From the NCBI RefSeq assembly GCF_000715075.1, contig NC_134095.1, positions 49,900,806 through 49,964,805 of the forward strand: DNA of 64,000 nucleotides, read 5' to 3'. Source of the stretch: Nicotiana tabacum (lineage: Eukaryota; Streptophyta; Magnoliopsida; Solanales; Solanaceae). The position numbers were made by a program, and so were the translations under genes. The first letter of the stretch is position 1. Every line of letters begins with the position of its first letter. The notes beneath the pieces are model-generated. The model saw nothing but the letters and a program-made list of their open reading frames with translations. It was not told where the DNA came from and made no database searches. Shown piece after piece: positions 13,126-23,670 of this stretch.

Positions 13126-13281
13126 GATACTGAGCCTGAGGGGCAGATTTCTACTTATTATTTTGATACTGAGCTCGATGGGCAGATTTCTAGTTATTAT
13201 TTTGATACTGAGCCCGAGGGGCAGATTTCTACTTGTTGTTTTGATATTGAGCCCGAGGGGCAGATTTCTACTCATTCTTTT
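13126..13281 (+). repeat. 39-bp tandem repeat, four copies (3' LTR)
   Basis: Four 39-bp gatactgagcc units, two fewer than in the 5' LTR copy at 6233-6466. Confidence 0.9.
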
Positions 13282-13862
13282 ACTGCCAAATTACCTGTTT
13301 TACTGGTTTAAAAGAAATTTCACATGATGTTTCACTGAATTGTTATTTTAAATAATTTCACTGCTTCTGTATAGAATGTTGTGTGCCTTAACGTGTTTTC
13401 TTACCTTCAGTCATTATTTATATTTATTACTCAGTGGGTCGGAGTACTCACATTACTCCTTGCACCATGTGTGCAGGTACAGGTATTCCTGAGGCATAGA
13501 GCGAGTTTTCTGCTGTTCAGTTTTCATCGGAGTTATCTAGGTAGCTGCATGGCGTTCGCAGACCCGTTTTCTCCCTTATCTTCTGTTATTTATGATATCT
13601 TCAGACTTTGTTCCTAATTCCATACTTTGTAGAATTTTAGTAAACTCTGTAGTAGTTCATGACTAGTGACACCCCGGTTAGGGCTGAGTTGGGTTGGATT
13701 TCCATATTTTATCTATACTTTCCGCTATTGGATATTATTAAACCATGTTTATACTATAATTGTGTTAATTAATTGTCTTAAAAGGATGAATTGGATTGAA
13801 TGGCTGGCCTTGTCTTCATGAGAGGCACCATCACGACCAGGTTCGGGAATTGGGTCGTGACA

Positions 13863-13867
13863 TAGGA
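13863..13867. repeat. Target-site duplication TAGGA (right)
   Basis: TAGGA directly follows the GTGACA end of the right LTR and matches 3987-3991. Confidence 0.93.
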
Positions 13868-14694
13868 GCTCGGTTGTGATATCACATCATGGCCCCCTTC
13901 GAGAGTGTTTTCCCGAACTTCTTTAGTAATACAGATTCGATCTCATCGTTCTATATGTTGTGGCCCTTTACTGCGCAGGTGTAAGCAGTAACGTGTTCAT
14001 TGGGGTCTGAGGTCCCGTTGTACTTTGGGAGTTCCGGCATTCTGAACTTCTTCGGAATAGGTTTCGGGGCCTCTTCCTTGGGGAATGGCCTTTGTATGAA
14101 CTTCTCCGAATCCACACCTTTTAGGACCAGGGGTGCGCCCGAAATTTGGTTGACCCTAGAGTTGTAGGTTTCGACCTTTTTGTCGTTGGCTTCTATCATT
14201 TTCTCGCCCGATTCGATCCTTTTGGTGAGGTCCTCGAGCATTTTTACGATGACAGGGTCGGCTATCGACTCGTTATTGCTTGATCTCTCAGGTACCTGTT
14301 CGGCTGGGGGAGCTATCCCCGGTGCTACTGTGCTAGGAGTTTTTTTGTGACTTTGCAGCTGAGCAATAACTAGTTGTTGTGCCTGCAACATTTCAAAAAT
14401 AATATGAAGGCTAACCTCACGTTCTTCCCTAGTTGTGGTTTTCTGTGCTTCTTGTTGATCCCCTTGGTGTGCGCTCCAGTCAGTATGAGAGCTTATGTCG
14501 ATGCGATGGGCGTCGCGCAAGACTGCGCCCATGGGGACTGGCTCCGGTGCATTCCCAGGGTTTTGTAGTGGCACAACAACACCTGGAACAACCATACCGT
14601 TTTCCTCATGGTCTTCAAGATTGTGGTTTTCATCTCCGTTTACCGAGTTAGACATTTCGACCTGAAATCGAAGATCTTGAACAAGAAAAAACAT
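13868..14694 (-). pseudogene. Ty3/gypsy (Tat-like) gag, N-terminal half
   Basis: A 247-residue open stretch (14694 to 13951) reads from MSNSVNGDENHNLEDHEE, through a proline-rich and a coiled region, to KFRMPELPKYNGTSDPNEHV, the usual entry into the plant gypsy gag core. A stop follows at VKGHNI, yet the frame resumes as NDEIESVLLKKFGKTLSKGA with a further stop before the insertion junction at 13867. The remainder lies at 3991-3290. It is 60-80 bp downstream of its primer site and LTR, as expected for gag of this element. Non-functional. Confidence 0.82.
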
Positions 14695-14753
14695 GAAAGA
14701 TAACTTGTGTTATGTAGTAAAACCAGCAAGAAAATAATCACTATTATTTTTAG

Positions 14754-14773
14754 CCCCACGGTGGGCGCCAAAC
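14754..14773 (-). other. Primer-binding site of the Tat-like element
   Basis: On the minus strand the LTR end CGGTAAACA is followed by GTTTGGCGCCCACCGTGGG. A TGGCGCC start next to the LTR is characteristic of plant Tat-lineage elements. The exact tRNA is not resolved here. Confidence 0.7.
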
Positions 14774-15492
14774 TGTTTACCGTGAAAATGGTAATAACAA
14801 TTAAATTTGTTGATGGGACTCTAAAAATACGTGTGATCTACTTTTATGCTAGTTTGTTAAGCAGTTGGTGTTAAGCGTATGAGATTTAGAAACGAAATAA
14901 AGTTAAGGAGAGAGCTATAATCGAACAGATAGGTCAGTTATTCGGGGCCTCGGGCTTGTCGATTCTGGGCCTCGAGGTCGATCAAGGAGCTCAATTACGA
15001 GCTATCGAAGACAGTTGTTATGTGACTAACAGTTATAATAAAATCAATGGAGTCTCTTTATGGCCAATGATAGGCAATAAATGATGAACAAATATAAAGA
15101 CAATAAATGAAAGGAATAATATCAAGAGAGTATGAGAGAGCAAAGAGAATGTTCTTCTATATTTCTTATGGAGCAGATGGAGCAACCGAACCTTTACAAA
15201 ATGTTAAAGACCCCTTTTATATAGGAGGGGAACTCCAACATAATACAAAAGCATTAATTACAAGAGTAGGGGGATGGGACAACTAGATGGCACATGGCTC
15301 TGCCAATGCTAACTGCATGCCTAGAGAGCTCTCCAGTCCCATCATGACCGCGGCCAACATTGTCATTAGGCCGGGCGTCAACGAACCTCGAGGGAGGAGC
15401 TCGACCACAGCCTCGCAGCCTCGAGGTCTCGAGATGATCCCCTGAAATGCCTTAATGACGAGAAATTGGACCCTCCGATTTTGCTGTATACA
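14774..15492 (-). repeat. 5' LTR of the Tat-like element (about 719 bp)
   Basis: On the plus strand it runs from TGTTTACCG to TGTATACA, so on the minus strand it opens TGTATACAG and closes CGGTAAACA, an imperfect inverted repeat. The position next to the primer site and gag supports it. No second copy is seen, so the outer boundary is less certain than the inner one. Confidence 0.65.
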
Positions 15493-18243
15493 ATATTTCT
15501 AAGCAGAAGAAATTTGAAACATTATTTTTGCAGTACTGTTGAAACCGTCTGATTAGCAACATTTAATCAGAGTTTTTTTTCTAGAGTAACAACTCTTTTC
15601 TAGAGTTCTTGAAACCGTCTGCAACGTTTCAAGAAAAAGTAGTAAATACAAATATATAGTCCCTCCTCTTAATCCTTATTAGTAAATGTTAATAAGTTGC
15701 AACGGTTATTGGGCCAAAAAATTGACAAAAAAAGATAAATACTAATGCTAGCCAAAGAGAGGTGTCAATTCATCTTCTATTATCTTTCCTTTATATATAT
15801 ATTATATTCTCCGGCTAATTTTTAGTTTAAGTAATTGCGTGGACTACTATTTAGGTTAATTCTTCCTTTTTAAACCCCCCTACATTGGGTTGGGATCCCT
15901 CCAGTATTTTTTCGTCCAGTTTTTCTCAATGGACTTGTAGGAAGTGGCCACGTGTTAATAAAAAATTTAAAGGCCAAAATGTTCTTGACATTCTAAAATC
16001 CATTTTCTGACGCCGGCAACATAGACCCCGATTTAACTAGTTTCGGAATTCATTTTCATAACTTACAAAGTTGAATTTTGATGCTTTTCTCAATTCTAAA
16101 AATAGTTCTTTATTTCTTGAAGTTGCTTTGACATAGATTTTTTTCACAATCTCAGTAAGTTTACAGTTTTAGATAAAAGAGCAAAAACGGAAAGACGATC
16201 ACCAAAAACTTCCTTGACAAAGATGAGGCCATAGAAGAGAATATCCCTTAATTTCACCATCTAGCTGACTGAAGAACGAAAAAGGAAAAGAGTCTTGCTC
16301 AATTTATGTAGTGGGATGAGAAGAGGGGTGAAGGAGAAGGATAGAAGAACGTTGACACTAATAAAAGGAGAACAAGAAGAACGGTAGTTAGAACTATAGG
16401 TTCACCGGCGTGGGAAGTTCACCGTAATGGTCCAAAAACGGATTCGCTGTTTGGATTTGAAGTAATACAAAATGAATTGTAAATATCAAGAAGATCTTGG
16501 CTTTTAAAATTTTGCCAATACACGTGGCTGAACTGAATTCCAACCCCCCTACATTAGCCTTTTTTCCCAGCAGTAAAAACAAATCAGAAGAATTTTAGTA
16601 ATAAATTCACAATAAAAAAAAGGTCTAAATTTGACCTTCTACTGTATCAAATATTTAATTTTATCATTCCTTGTACTGAGAAAAATGTTGAAATTTAAGA
16701 GGGCAAAATTAAAGAATGGGAAGGATTATTTCTAATATGGTAGAAAATGTCTGATATTGATATTGAATGATCGCGTCAAAGCTAGCTGCTCGTGTTTCAT
16801 AAGGGCTTCATGTGATCGATCTTTCTATTTCAGGGCAGCTGCTAACTATGCTTTGCTAAATTTCATCTCTGTCACAATGATTGTTGATAATGGACATGTT
16901 ATTATTTTATGCAAAGAGTTATCTTTAATTTTTCCTAAAGGAAAATAAGGTGACATTTTCTAGTACGCGGAGAAACGTCATGGAAACAATCAGAAGAAAT
17001 TGGTGGGTGATTTTGACCAATGAATGCGTAACTTGGTCTCACATGTTTTCTCACTTTCAAATTTTAATTACTAAGGCTAAATAGTTTGATTTGGTGTACA
17101 CATCAAATGCGAGGATGCATTTACTTTCAGTAAAATCGGCTAATAAATTATAAGGTTGTTCAAGATCATCCATCGATTGTTTTACTTATTGCTTTCCATT
17201 ACTAGATTGCAAGTGGTTTTTATTTTTTCCGGCAGACTAAAAATGTCGTCTTATTATTTAGGAAGATAATTCAAACATAAAGTAACACGATTCGGTCGCA
17301 GAGGTTACAGTTATTATTTTGCACATAATTAATTAATGCATTGTTTGATTGGTCAATCAAACAAAAATTATACTTGCATAACTTATACAACATTTGATAT
17401 ACTTGCATAACTTATACAACATTTGATCAACAATATCAAATAAACTCACACTGCGATAATTTATATATTATTTTTTAAGAAATAAAAATGTGTATTAATA
17501 ATAAGAAACTAAACAATTTTAAGGCAAAAAAGAGCTTAAAGCTGGTAACACAGTAACTTCCCTTAGCAATATTTTCCCATTTCAATTTACATAACCATTT
17601 ATCCCTATATATATTCTCAGCGTTTGCTCGTGTTGGAGCCCTAGAACAGAGTCGCCTTTGATACAAGAGGAATTTACATAGAATACAATTCTTTAAAGTT
17701 TTATTTATACTACCTACAACTGTTTTTACAAAATTACTTCTAGTACAATTTATTTTAAAATTTTGCCTTTTTAATTAAAATATATACAACTTTTCATATC
17801 CTAAAATGTCTCCCTTGAGATTCTCTTTCACTTAAAAATATCTCTATCTGATTCTCTCTCACCGAACATATCTATCACTATCAATTCCCCCCCCCCCCAA
17901 TTCTCTAGTAAAATATATACCAGTATATCACAAGCGCCTATTCCCCTTTTCTTCGTCCCATATATTTTGTGTAAGTCAAAAACATAGAAAATACATTGCA
18001 TGCTAGCCGTCACCCTCATTCTAATTATCAACAAGTTGCATCTGGAAAAAAGAAAGATATAAAGATTTCTGAAAAAAGCACGGCAGAGATGAATATGTGA
18101 AGAAAAATTGATCTTTTGTCTTTCACGACGATGGTGTTCTTTTCTTCATCTTTTTTTCCCCTTTTGTTTTCTAGTAAATCCAATCAATTGTTAAATAGAT
18201 AAAAGTTGATATTTTTGAGTTTATTTTTCTGAAAAGTTACCAT
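15493..18243. other. AT-rich intergenic stretch, nothing recognised
   Basis: 2.75 kb without a credible ORF, RNA gene or bounded repeat. Present are a direct 29-bp duplication (17371-17428), a poly-C run near 17887-17898 and several A/T runs. Short ORFs here have no recognisable motif. Confidence 0.5.
17371..17428. repeat. 29-bp perfect tandem duplication
   Basis: The unit beginning tacttgcataacttatac is repeated twice without a mismatch inside otherwise unique AT-rich DNA. Confidence 0.85.
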
Positions 18244-18248
18244 GATTC
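18244..18248. repeat. Target-site duplication GATTC (left) of copia element 1
   Basis: GATTC precedes the LTR start TGTTGG. The right counterpart at 25397-25401 is GGTTC, one mismatch, which fits an old insertion. Confidence 0.65.
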
Positions 18249-18711
18249 TGTTGGAAAAATTGGATGATTATGGAGAATAAAAGGTTCAGCTTGCTGTGGC
18301 GTGTCAATAATACTGTCTTTAAGGATATTTCGCTCACACCGTAATAAATTATTATAGGCGTATCCCCCAGAATCAACAAGCTCTTCTAGTATAACTAAGA
18401 GCAGAAACAACAAAGATTGTATAAAAGAAAACTCAGCACAAAAGAAAAGGGAAGAAATTTTTTTAGCTTTGTTATTTTCACTGCTATCAAAAGATGAAAA
18501 ACAACAAAGTATATCTAGTCCAAAACTTCACAATCTGATGAAAACAATACGTTAACAATCAAAGCAATCCATTAAAAACTTTTCCGTTATAAAAGTAATC
18601 ATAAAGACAATGTGATAGACCATTATGTATAATAGCTATCATTAACTGTCAGATTTCAAAATCTGTTACAAAAGTAACCCATAAGATAATGGGATAAAAA
18701 CGTTAACAAAT

Positions 18712-18727
18712 AACGTATAATAACTAC
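18712..18727. repeat. SINE target-site duplication (left), 16 bp
   Basis: aacgtataataactac is perfectly repeated at 18945-18960. The other LTR (25208-25223) has the site once, which proves the SINE came after the copia insertion. Confidence 0.93.
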
Positions 18728-18944
18728 AGCAACAACAATCCAGTATAATCCCACTTAGTGGGGTCTGGGGAGGGTAGTGTGTACGCAGACCTTACCCCTA
18801 CCCTAGGGTAGAGAGACTGTTTCCAAATAGACCCCCGGCATCCTTCCCTCCAAGAACTTCCCACCTTGCTCTTGGGAAGACTCGAACTCACAACCTCTCG
18901 GTTGGAAGTGGGGGTTGCTTACCATTATAGCAACCCCTCTGGTC
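18728..18944 (-). mobile_element. TS-type SINE (tRNA-derived), 217 bp
   Basis: On the minus strand it starts gaccagaggggttgctataa and contains a polymerase III box-B-like gttcgagtc (near 18888-18896). It ends in ttgttgttgct, the (TTG)n tail known for the tobacco TS SINE family. It is flanked by a 16-bp target duplication (aacgtataataactac at 18712-18727 and 18945-18960). The 3' half (accttacccctacc and agtggggtctggggag on plus) is the same as the LINE tail at 25836-25920. Confidence 0.88.
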
Positions 18945-18960
18945 AACGTATAATAACTAC
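18945..18960. repeat. SINE target-site duplication (right), 16 bp
   Basis: Perfect copy of 18712-18727, directly after the SINE body. Confidence 0.93.
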
Positions 18961-18969
18961 TATCACTTA

Positions 18970-19043
18970 ATTTAGTTTGAATTCATTTGAATGGAAATAT
19001 GACTTAATTGTCATATTTCCATTCAAATGAATTCAAACTAAAT
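18970..19043. repeat. Perfect 34-bp inverted repeat with 6-nt loop
   Basis: The arms 18970-19003 and 19010-19043 are exact reverse complements around the loop ttaatt. The sister LTR has only the right arm (near 25238-25266), so the left arm is a later inverted copy. Confidence 0.95.
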
Positions 19044-19171
19044 AAATTAGTGTTACAAATATATTAAAATAATTACTATAATAATGACTCATTAATATAA
19101 TGGTGTGAAAATGAATCTAGTCATAATTTTGAAATATTTCTTTTTGAGATATTAAAAGTATTTTTCTATCA

Positions 19172-19762
19172 ATCCCCTATATATCTCAAAAAGAATATTA
19201 AAAAATAATAAAATAATTTGATGGGTTTCACAAATGAGCATAATGCGTTGAATCTGGTGTCTCTTGGACTATGAACCAGCCTTAGATAAATAAGATTAAA
19301 CTTACAGAACAATTGGTGAAGTTCAAAACTTCTATGAACCAAGAAATCTTTTGTAAGTTGAGTGTCTTATCTATCACATTATACTCGTACACACTTTGTT
19401 GTTTGTCGTGGTTTTGCGCTAATAGGCCATGTGCCCGCCTGGTTTTCATGAGTGCTGTAGAAATTTTTTGCCATAAGTTTCATAGGAGCGGCTCCACTCC
19501 ACACTCATATAGGTCCATCCATCAAGTGTATTCTGCAGCACAATACACCACCCATCAAAGGATATGGATTATTAGATTAAGAGTTTAATAACTCAACCTT
19601 CCATTCCTTGCAGTTTTGCACTATATATACACACACATCATAGGAAGGGACATAATTTAATAGTGCACATTTGGTCAACTAATGACTTGTTATTACCCAT
19701 ATGAACTTACTTCATGGGATTTCCAATCACATAGATTGGGTTACCATCATTGTTGATATAAC
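19172..19762 (-). other. Untranslated 3' part of copia element 1
   Basis: About 590 bp between the end of the RNase H remnant and the 3' LTR. A purine-rich tract (ATAGGGGAT on minus, next to the LTR) is the likely polypurine tract. No ORF is supported. Confidence 0.55.
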
Positions 19763-20543
19763 TCAAATTGGCAAAAGTCTCATTCCTCTCGATGTTTCAG
19801 ATATTAATTTTCTTCCCAAAGGTTTCGTTAGAGGATCTGCCAAATTCACTTCTGACTTCATATAATCTATGGAAATAATTCCATCTTTCAGCAGTTGCTT
19901 TATCACATTATGTCTCAATCGGATATGTCTACTCTTCCCATTAAAGGATTTAATTTTAGCAATGGCTATTGCAGCTTGGCAATCACAATGCATCGACACA
20001 GAAGGTGTCGGTTTTATTCCTAGTGAAATACTATCCAAAAGATTCTTTAACCACTCGGCCTCATTGCTAGCCAACTCCAATGCCACAAACTCAGATTCTA
20101 TGGTAGATCTACCACTAGTGAATTTTGTCTTATTATCTAGTTAGCATCACTGTATCCTTCTAGTACAGTGGAAAATCCACTATATTTAATACCATAGTTC
20201 ATGGTACCTCTCAAATATTTCATTACTCTTACTAATCCATTCCAATGATCATGACTCGGATTATGAGTATATCTATTCAATCTACACACAACATATGTAA
20301 TATCAGGTCTAGTAAAATTCATCAAATGCATCAAATGACTACCAATATTTGAGCATATTTATTTTGATCTATAGCATCTCCCTTATTTTTTTAATTGACT
20401 ACTAGCATCATAAGGAGTGCTTACAGGTATCACATCAAAATTATCAAAGTTTTTAAGAATTCTTTCAACATAATGTTCTTGAGTCAACATTAAACTATTG
20501 CCATCTCTTATAATATTCATGCCTAAAATAACACTAGCTTTTC
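19763..20543 (-). pseudogene. Copia RT end and RNase H remnant
   Basis: The minus strand reads GNSLMLTQEHYVERILKNF (end of RT), then RPDITYVVCRLNRYTHNPS, DHWNGLVRVMKYLRGTMNYG, and the RNase H part with SEFVALELASNEAEWLKNLL, HCDCQAAIAIAKIKSFNGKS, RHIRLRHNVIKQLL and NLADPLTKPL. These follow the order of plant Ty1/copia polyproteins. Stops separate the pieces (after SSQLKK, near 20390 and near 20136). Upstream RT, including the catalytic YVDD, is missing where the chromovirus fragment begins near 20550. Non-functional. Confidence 0.88.
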
Positions 20544-20561
20544 ATGCCTATAATTTTTAGG

Positions 20562-20644
20562 CCTCTACCCCGGCCTCGACCTCTGACGGCTCTCACGGGG
20601 GGCGCGGGTGTCTGGTCACCTCCGGTAGTACGTGTCCTCACCAT
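20562..20644 (-). pseudogene. Chromovirus gag, first ~28 codons
   Basis: The minus strand opens MVRTRTTGGDQTPAPPVRAV and continues in an RGRGRG-rich run. A basic MVRTR start followed by an Arg/Gly-rich stretch is typical of the gag N terminus of plant Del/Tekay chromoviruses. It then runs into copia sequence. Confidence 0.78.
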
Positions 20645-20831
20645 CTATGAGAGAATGAAAGACAGAGGTTTAGGATTGTGATGTCAAAAATCTCGCACGA
20701 CAGGGAAATCAAATGAAGTAGAATTTTTCTAACGGTTACATAGCCTCTCGTAGATAAGTACAGATGTCTCTGTATCGATCTGCGAGACTCTAATAAACCA
20801 GCTTGTGATTCGTGACTCCTATGAACCTAGA

Positions 20832-20843
20832 GATCTGATACCA
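20832..20843 (-). other. Primer-binding site, tRNA-Met-like
   Basis: The minus strand reads TGGTATCAGATC, one base from the canonical TGGTATCAGAGC, 3 bp inside the LTR. Confidence 0.85.
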
Positions 20844-21506
20844 ACTTGTAACGACCCAAGTTCACCCTCCATGAACTGTCATGACGGCACCTAGTCTCTA
20901 CGACTAGGTAACAATTGCGGAAAAAGGGAAAATAACGGATAAAACAAATAAAAACTGCGGAATTAACATAGTGAAGGTTTAAAGATGCCGCTTGGCATAT
21001 ACAATATAGTTTCTCAAACTGAACAACTTGCCAAAACCCGAAATCTCATGAAATCATAAGCTATGGATACTACATTGTGCTCTAACTCCAGAATGTCTAA
21101 TCAAAATAAATATAGAAGGGCTAGGAATATAAGAGAGAATGGAAAGGGACTCCTCAGTCTGCGGACGCGACAGATATACTTCGAAGTCTCTAGAGAATTG
21201 TCTCGCCTCAAGGGTAGTAGGGCTGAGCCGAAGAATCCTAGATCTGCACATGAAAAACATGCGTAGAAAGGGCATGAGTCACCACATCGGTACTCAGTAA
21301 GTGCCAAGCCTAACCTCGGTTGAGTAGTGACGAGGAAGGTCAGGGCCCTACTGATTATAGCTGAAAAACGAGGTAAAACAATTTAGAATACGACAATGTA
21401 ATTAAATGCTAACAGTATGAAGTAATACAGGATAGTAAGAATAACAACGACTATATCGGAGACAAAACACACAGAAGGAATACAGCTCAATACAGAGATA
21501 ACAACT

Positions 21507-21830
21507 AGGGATCTCTCAGTATCCCGAGGATCTCTTAGTATCCTCAATATGCGTGCTGGGGATCTCTCGGTATCCCAAGGATCTCTTAGTATCCTCAATA
21601 TATGTGCTGGGGATCTCTTGGTATCCCAAGGATCTCTTAGTATCCTCAATATATGTGCTGGGGATCTATTGGTATCCCGAGGATCTCTTAGTATCCTCAA
21701 TATATGTGCTGGGGATCTCTCGGTATCCCGAGGATCTCTTAGTATCCTCAATATATGTGCTGGGGATCTCTCGGTCTCCCCCACTACAGTCCAAATCAAT
21801 ATATATGCAGGGGATCTCTCGGAATACAAA
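21507..21830. repeat. 51-bp minisatellite, about six units
   Basis: Units of 51 bp follow the pattern gtgctggggatctctcggta, then cccgaggatctcttagtatc. The last unit is diverged. Because 51 is divisible by three, open frames appear on both strands (21383-21925 minus and 21549-21848 plus). They have no family resemblance and I do not call them genes. Confidence 0.92.
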
Positions 21831-22739
21831 TCCGTAGTCCCAAAGTAAACAGGCAGGGGGATCTCCAGGGATACTGTCCCGTAGTCCCAAAGTAAACACA
21901 CAATAGCAACACAAAGAATACTCAATTCAATTCAAATTTCATACCAAGGCAAAATAGATATTTCTAACCTAGCATGCTGCACATAATTCAAATAAGACAG
22001 TTTGAGCAAGTAAAGCAGTTAAGTCAATTAGACATGCTTCCCTAAGCTAACATGAGGCTTAAATTGCAAGTAGTATAAATAGGAAAGGAAACACAATTAT
22101 AGTTACTTAATGAAAATAGGATTTTCAATAATTAGCACAAGTACGCACTCGTCACCTCACGTACAAGGCATTTCAAATATCAACAATACCAAATCCTAAG
22201 GAGAGTTCCCCCACACAAGGTTAGACAAGCCACTTACCTCGAACCGGCTTAAAATCAACCCGAAACCACATTTTTGCCACAAGTACTTGCCTCCAAATGG
22301 TTCAAATCTATTCAATTAAATTGCATAATGTATAACAAGTAGCTGATTCCACAAATAAATTCTAAGTTAATACGCGAAGTTAGGTAAAATGACAAAAATG
22401 CCCCGAGCTCACGTCTCGAAATCGGGTAAAATTTATTGATTATGAACCCTCATTCACTCACGAGTCTAACCATACTAAAATTATCTAAATCCAATGTCAA
22501 ATTCCCAATCAAAACTCGAAAATTAGGTCTAAGAACTTTTCCAAATTTTTCCCAATTTCTCACTCCAAATCCGAAATTAGATGATGAATTTATGTTTAGA
22601 TTAATGAGTTACAAGCAAAAAGGATTTAAGAATCATTACCCAATCGATATCTCTGAAAATCCCTCAAAGTCTCGCTCAAATTCGAGCTCCCAAGCTCTAG
22701 TTTTGATAAAAATGCCCACTTTGAAATTTTATATTCTGC

Positions 22740-22985
22740 CCAGACAATTCCTTCTTCGCGAACGGGGAAGGACCCCCGCGTTCACAAAGCACAACTTCTT
22801 GGTCCAGTCTTCCTTCATCGCGAACGTGATGACCATCTTTTCCCTCATACGCGAACGTGTAGGTATAAGACCTCACAGCCCCGCGAATGCGGGAACACCT
22901 TCGCGCGCGAAGCATTAAACCCCTACCAACCCCAGCTCCTCTTCGCGAACGCGAGACCCCACTCGCAAACGCGAAGAAGGAAACC
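22740..22985. other. CpG-dense cluster with CGCGAACG motifs
   Basis: At least eight cgcgaa or gcgaa/gcgaac motifs, several within partial palindromes such as cgcgcgcg, occur in a short GC-rich island inside an AT-rich LTR. Confidence 0.7.
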
Positions 22986-23670
22986 AGAACTGACCTGTTG
23001 CAATTTTTCTGCAATTCTCTAAGTCCCAAAAATGACCTGTTGAGCATCCGAAACACACCTAAGGCCCCCGGGACTTCAACCAAACATGCCAACCAATCAT
23101 AAAACATCATTCAAACTTGTTCCAACCTTTGGAACGCTCAAAACAACGTCAAAACACCAATTTAACATCGGATTCAAACCTAAGAACTCCAAAAACTCTC
23201 ACATTACGCTTTCGATCAAAAAGTCTATAAAACCTCGTCCGAATGACCTGAAATTTTGCAAGCATGACACATTCAACACTACATAGTTACTCCAACTTCC
23301 GGAATCTCATTCCGACCCCGATATCAAAATCTCACTATCGAACCGGAACATAAAAATTCAACTTTTGACATTTCAAGCCTAAATAAGCTTCGGACCCCTA
23401 AAACACAATCCGAACACGCCCCTAAGCCTGAAATCACCCAATGGAGCTAACAGAACCGACATAATTTCATTCTGAGGCCGTCTTCACACTGCTCCGACTA
23501 CGGTCCAAATTCTAAAGCTTAAGCTCTCTTTTAGGGACTAAGTGTCCCAAAACACTCCGAAACTCAAAACCAAACATCTCGGCAAATCAAAATAGCAAAA
23601 ACAAATACGGAGAAAGCAATTAATAGGGGATCAGGGCGTTAAGTCTTAAACGACCGGCCGGGTCGTTACA

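Larger units (their letters stand above)
3992..13862 (+). mobile_element. Complete non-autonomous LTR retrotransposon (LARD-like), 9.87 kb
   Basis: Two direct LTRs (3992-7047 and 10779-13862) flank a 3.73 kb interior. A primer site for initiator tRNA-Met lies 3 bp inside the left LTR, a purine tract abuts the right LTR, and TAGGA duplications flank the whole. The interior has no ORF resembling gag or pol on either strand. Long LTRs with a non-coding interior are the description of LARDs (large retrotransposon derivatives). The 3' interior end, with ctcgaggacgagcgtttg followed by the purine tract, and the Met primer site match the ends of Del/Tekay chromoviruses, so it probably borrows the proteins of such an element. 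It interrupts the minus-strand gag. Confidence 0.88.
10779..13862 (+). repeat. 3' LTR of the LARD-like element (3084 bp)
   Basis: Direct repeat of 3992-7047 with the same TGTGACGACCC start and GGGTCGTGACA end. It differs by a 66-bp duplication (11576-11691), three instead of two 33-bp units, and four instead of six 39-bp units. Confidence 0.93.
18249..19171 (-). repeat. 3' LTR of copia element 1, with SINE and hairpin inside
   Basis: It matches 24747-25396 (tgattatggagaataaaagg, then ggcgtatcccccag). It is longer by 233 bp, from a SINE plus its target duplication, and by an inverted segment of about 34 bp. After removing these, the two LTRs are about 655 and 650 bp. Confidence 0.88.
20562..23670 (-). 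mobile_element. Truncated chromovirus (Del/Tekay-type) fragment
   Basis: A single minus-strand LTR (20847-23670), its tRNA-Met-like primer site, a ~190-bp leader and the first ~28 codons of gag are all that remain. The fragment ends abruptly against copia RT sequence near 20550-20562 and starts against copia integrase at 23671. Both elements lost material at the junction, so this is a deletion product, not a clean insertion. Confidence 0.82.
20847..23670 (-). repeat. Chromovirus LTR, 2824 bp
   Basis: On plus it opens TGTAACGACCC and closes GGGTCGTTACA, an 11-bp perfect terminal inverted repeat. The ends and the adjacent leader are related to those of the LARD-like element at 3992-13862. It contains a 51-bp minisatellite and a CpG-dense cluster. 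No gene. Confidence 0.88.

Noticed and set aside
18880..18944. tRNA gene on the minus strand
   Set aside because: The tRNA-like head belongs to the TS-type SINE; the downstream body and TTG tail are SINE-specific.
22436..23110. ORFs of 160 and 137 codons on opposite strands
   Set aside because: They lie inside the chromovirus LTR, have no recognisable motif, and arise from its GC-rich island.
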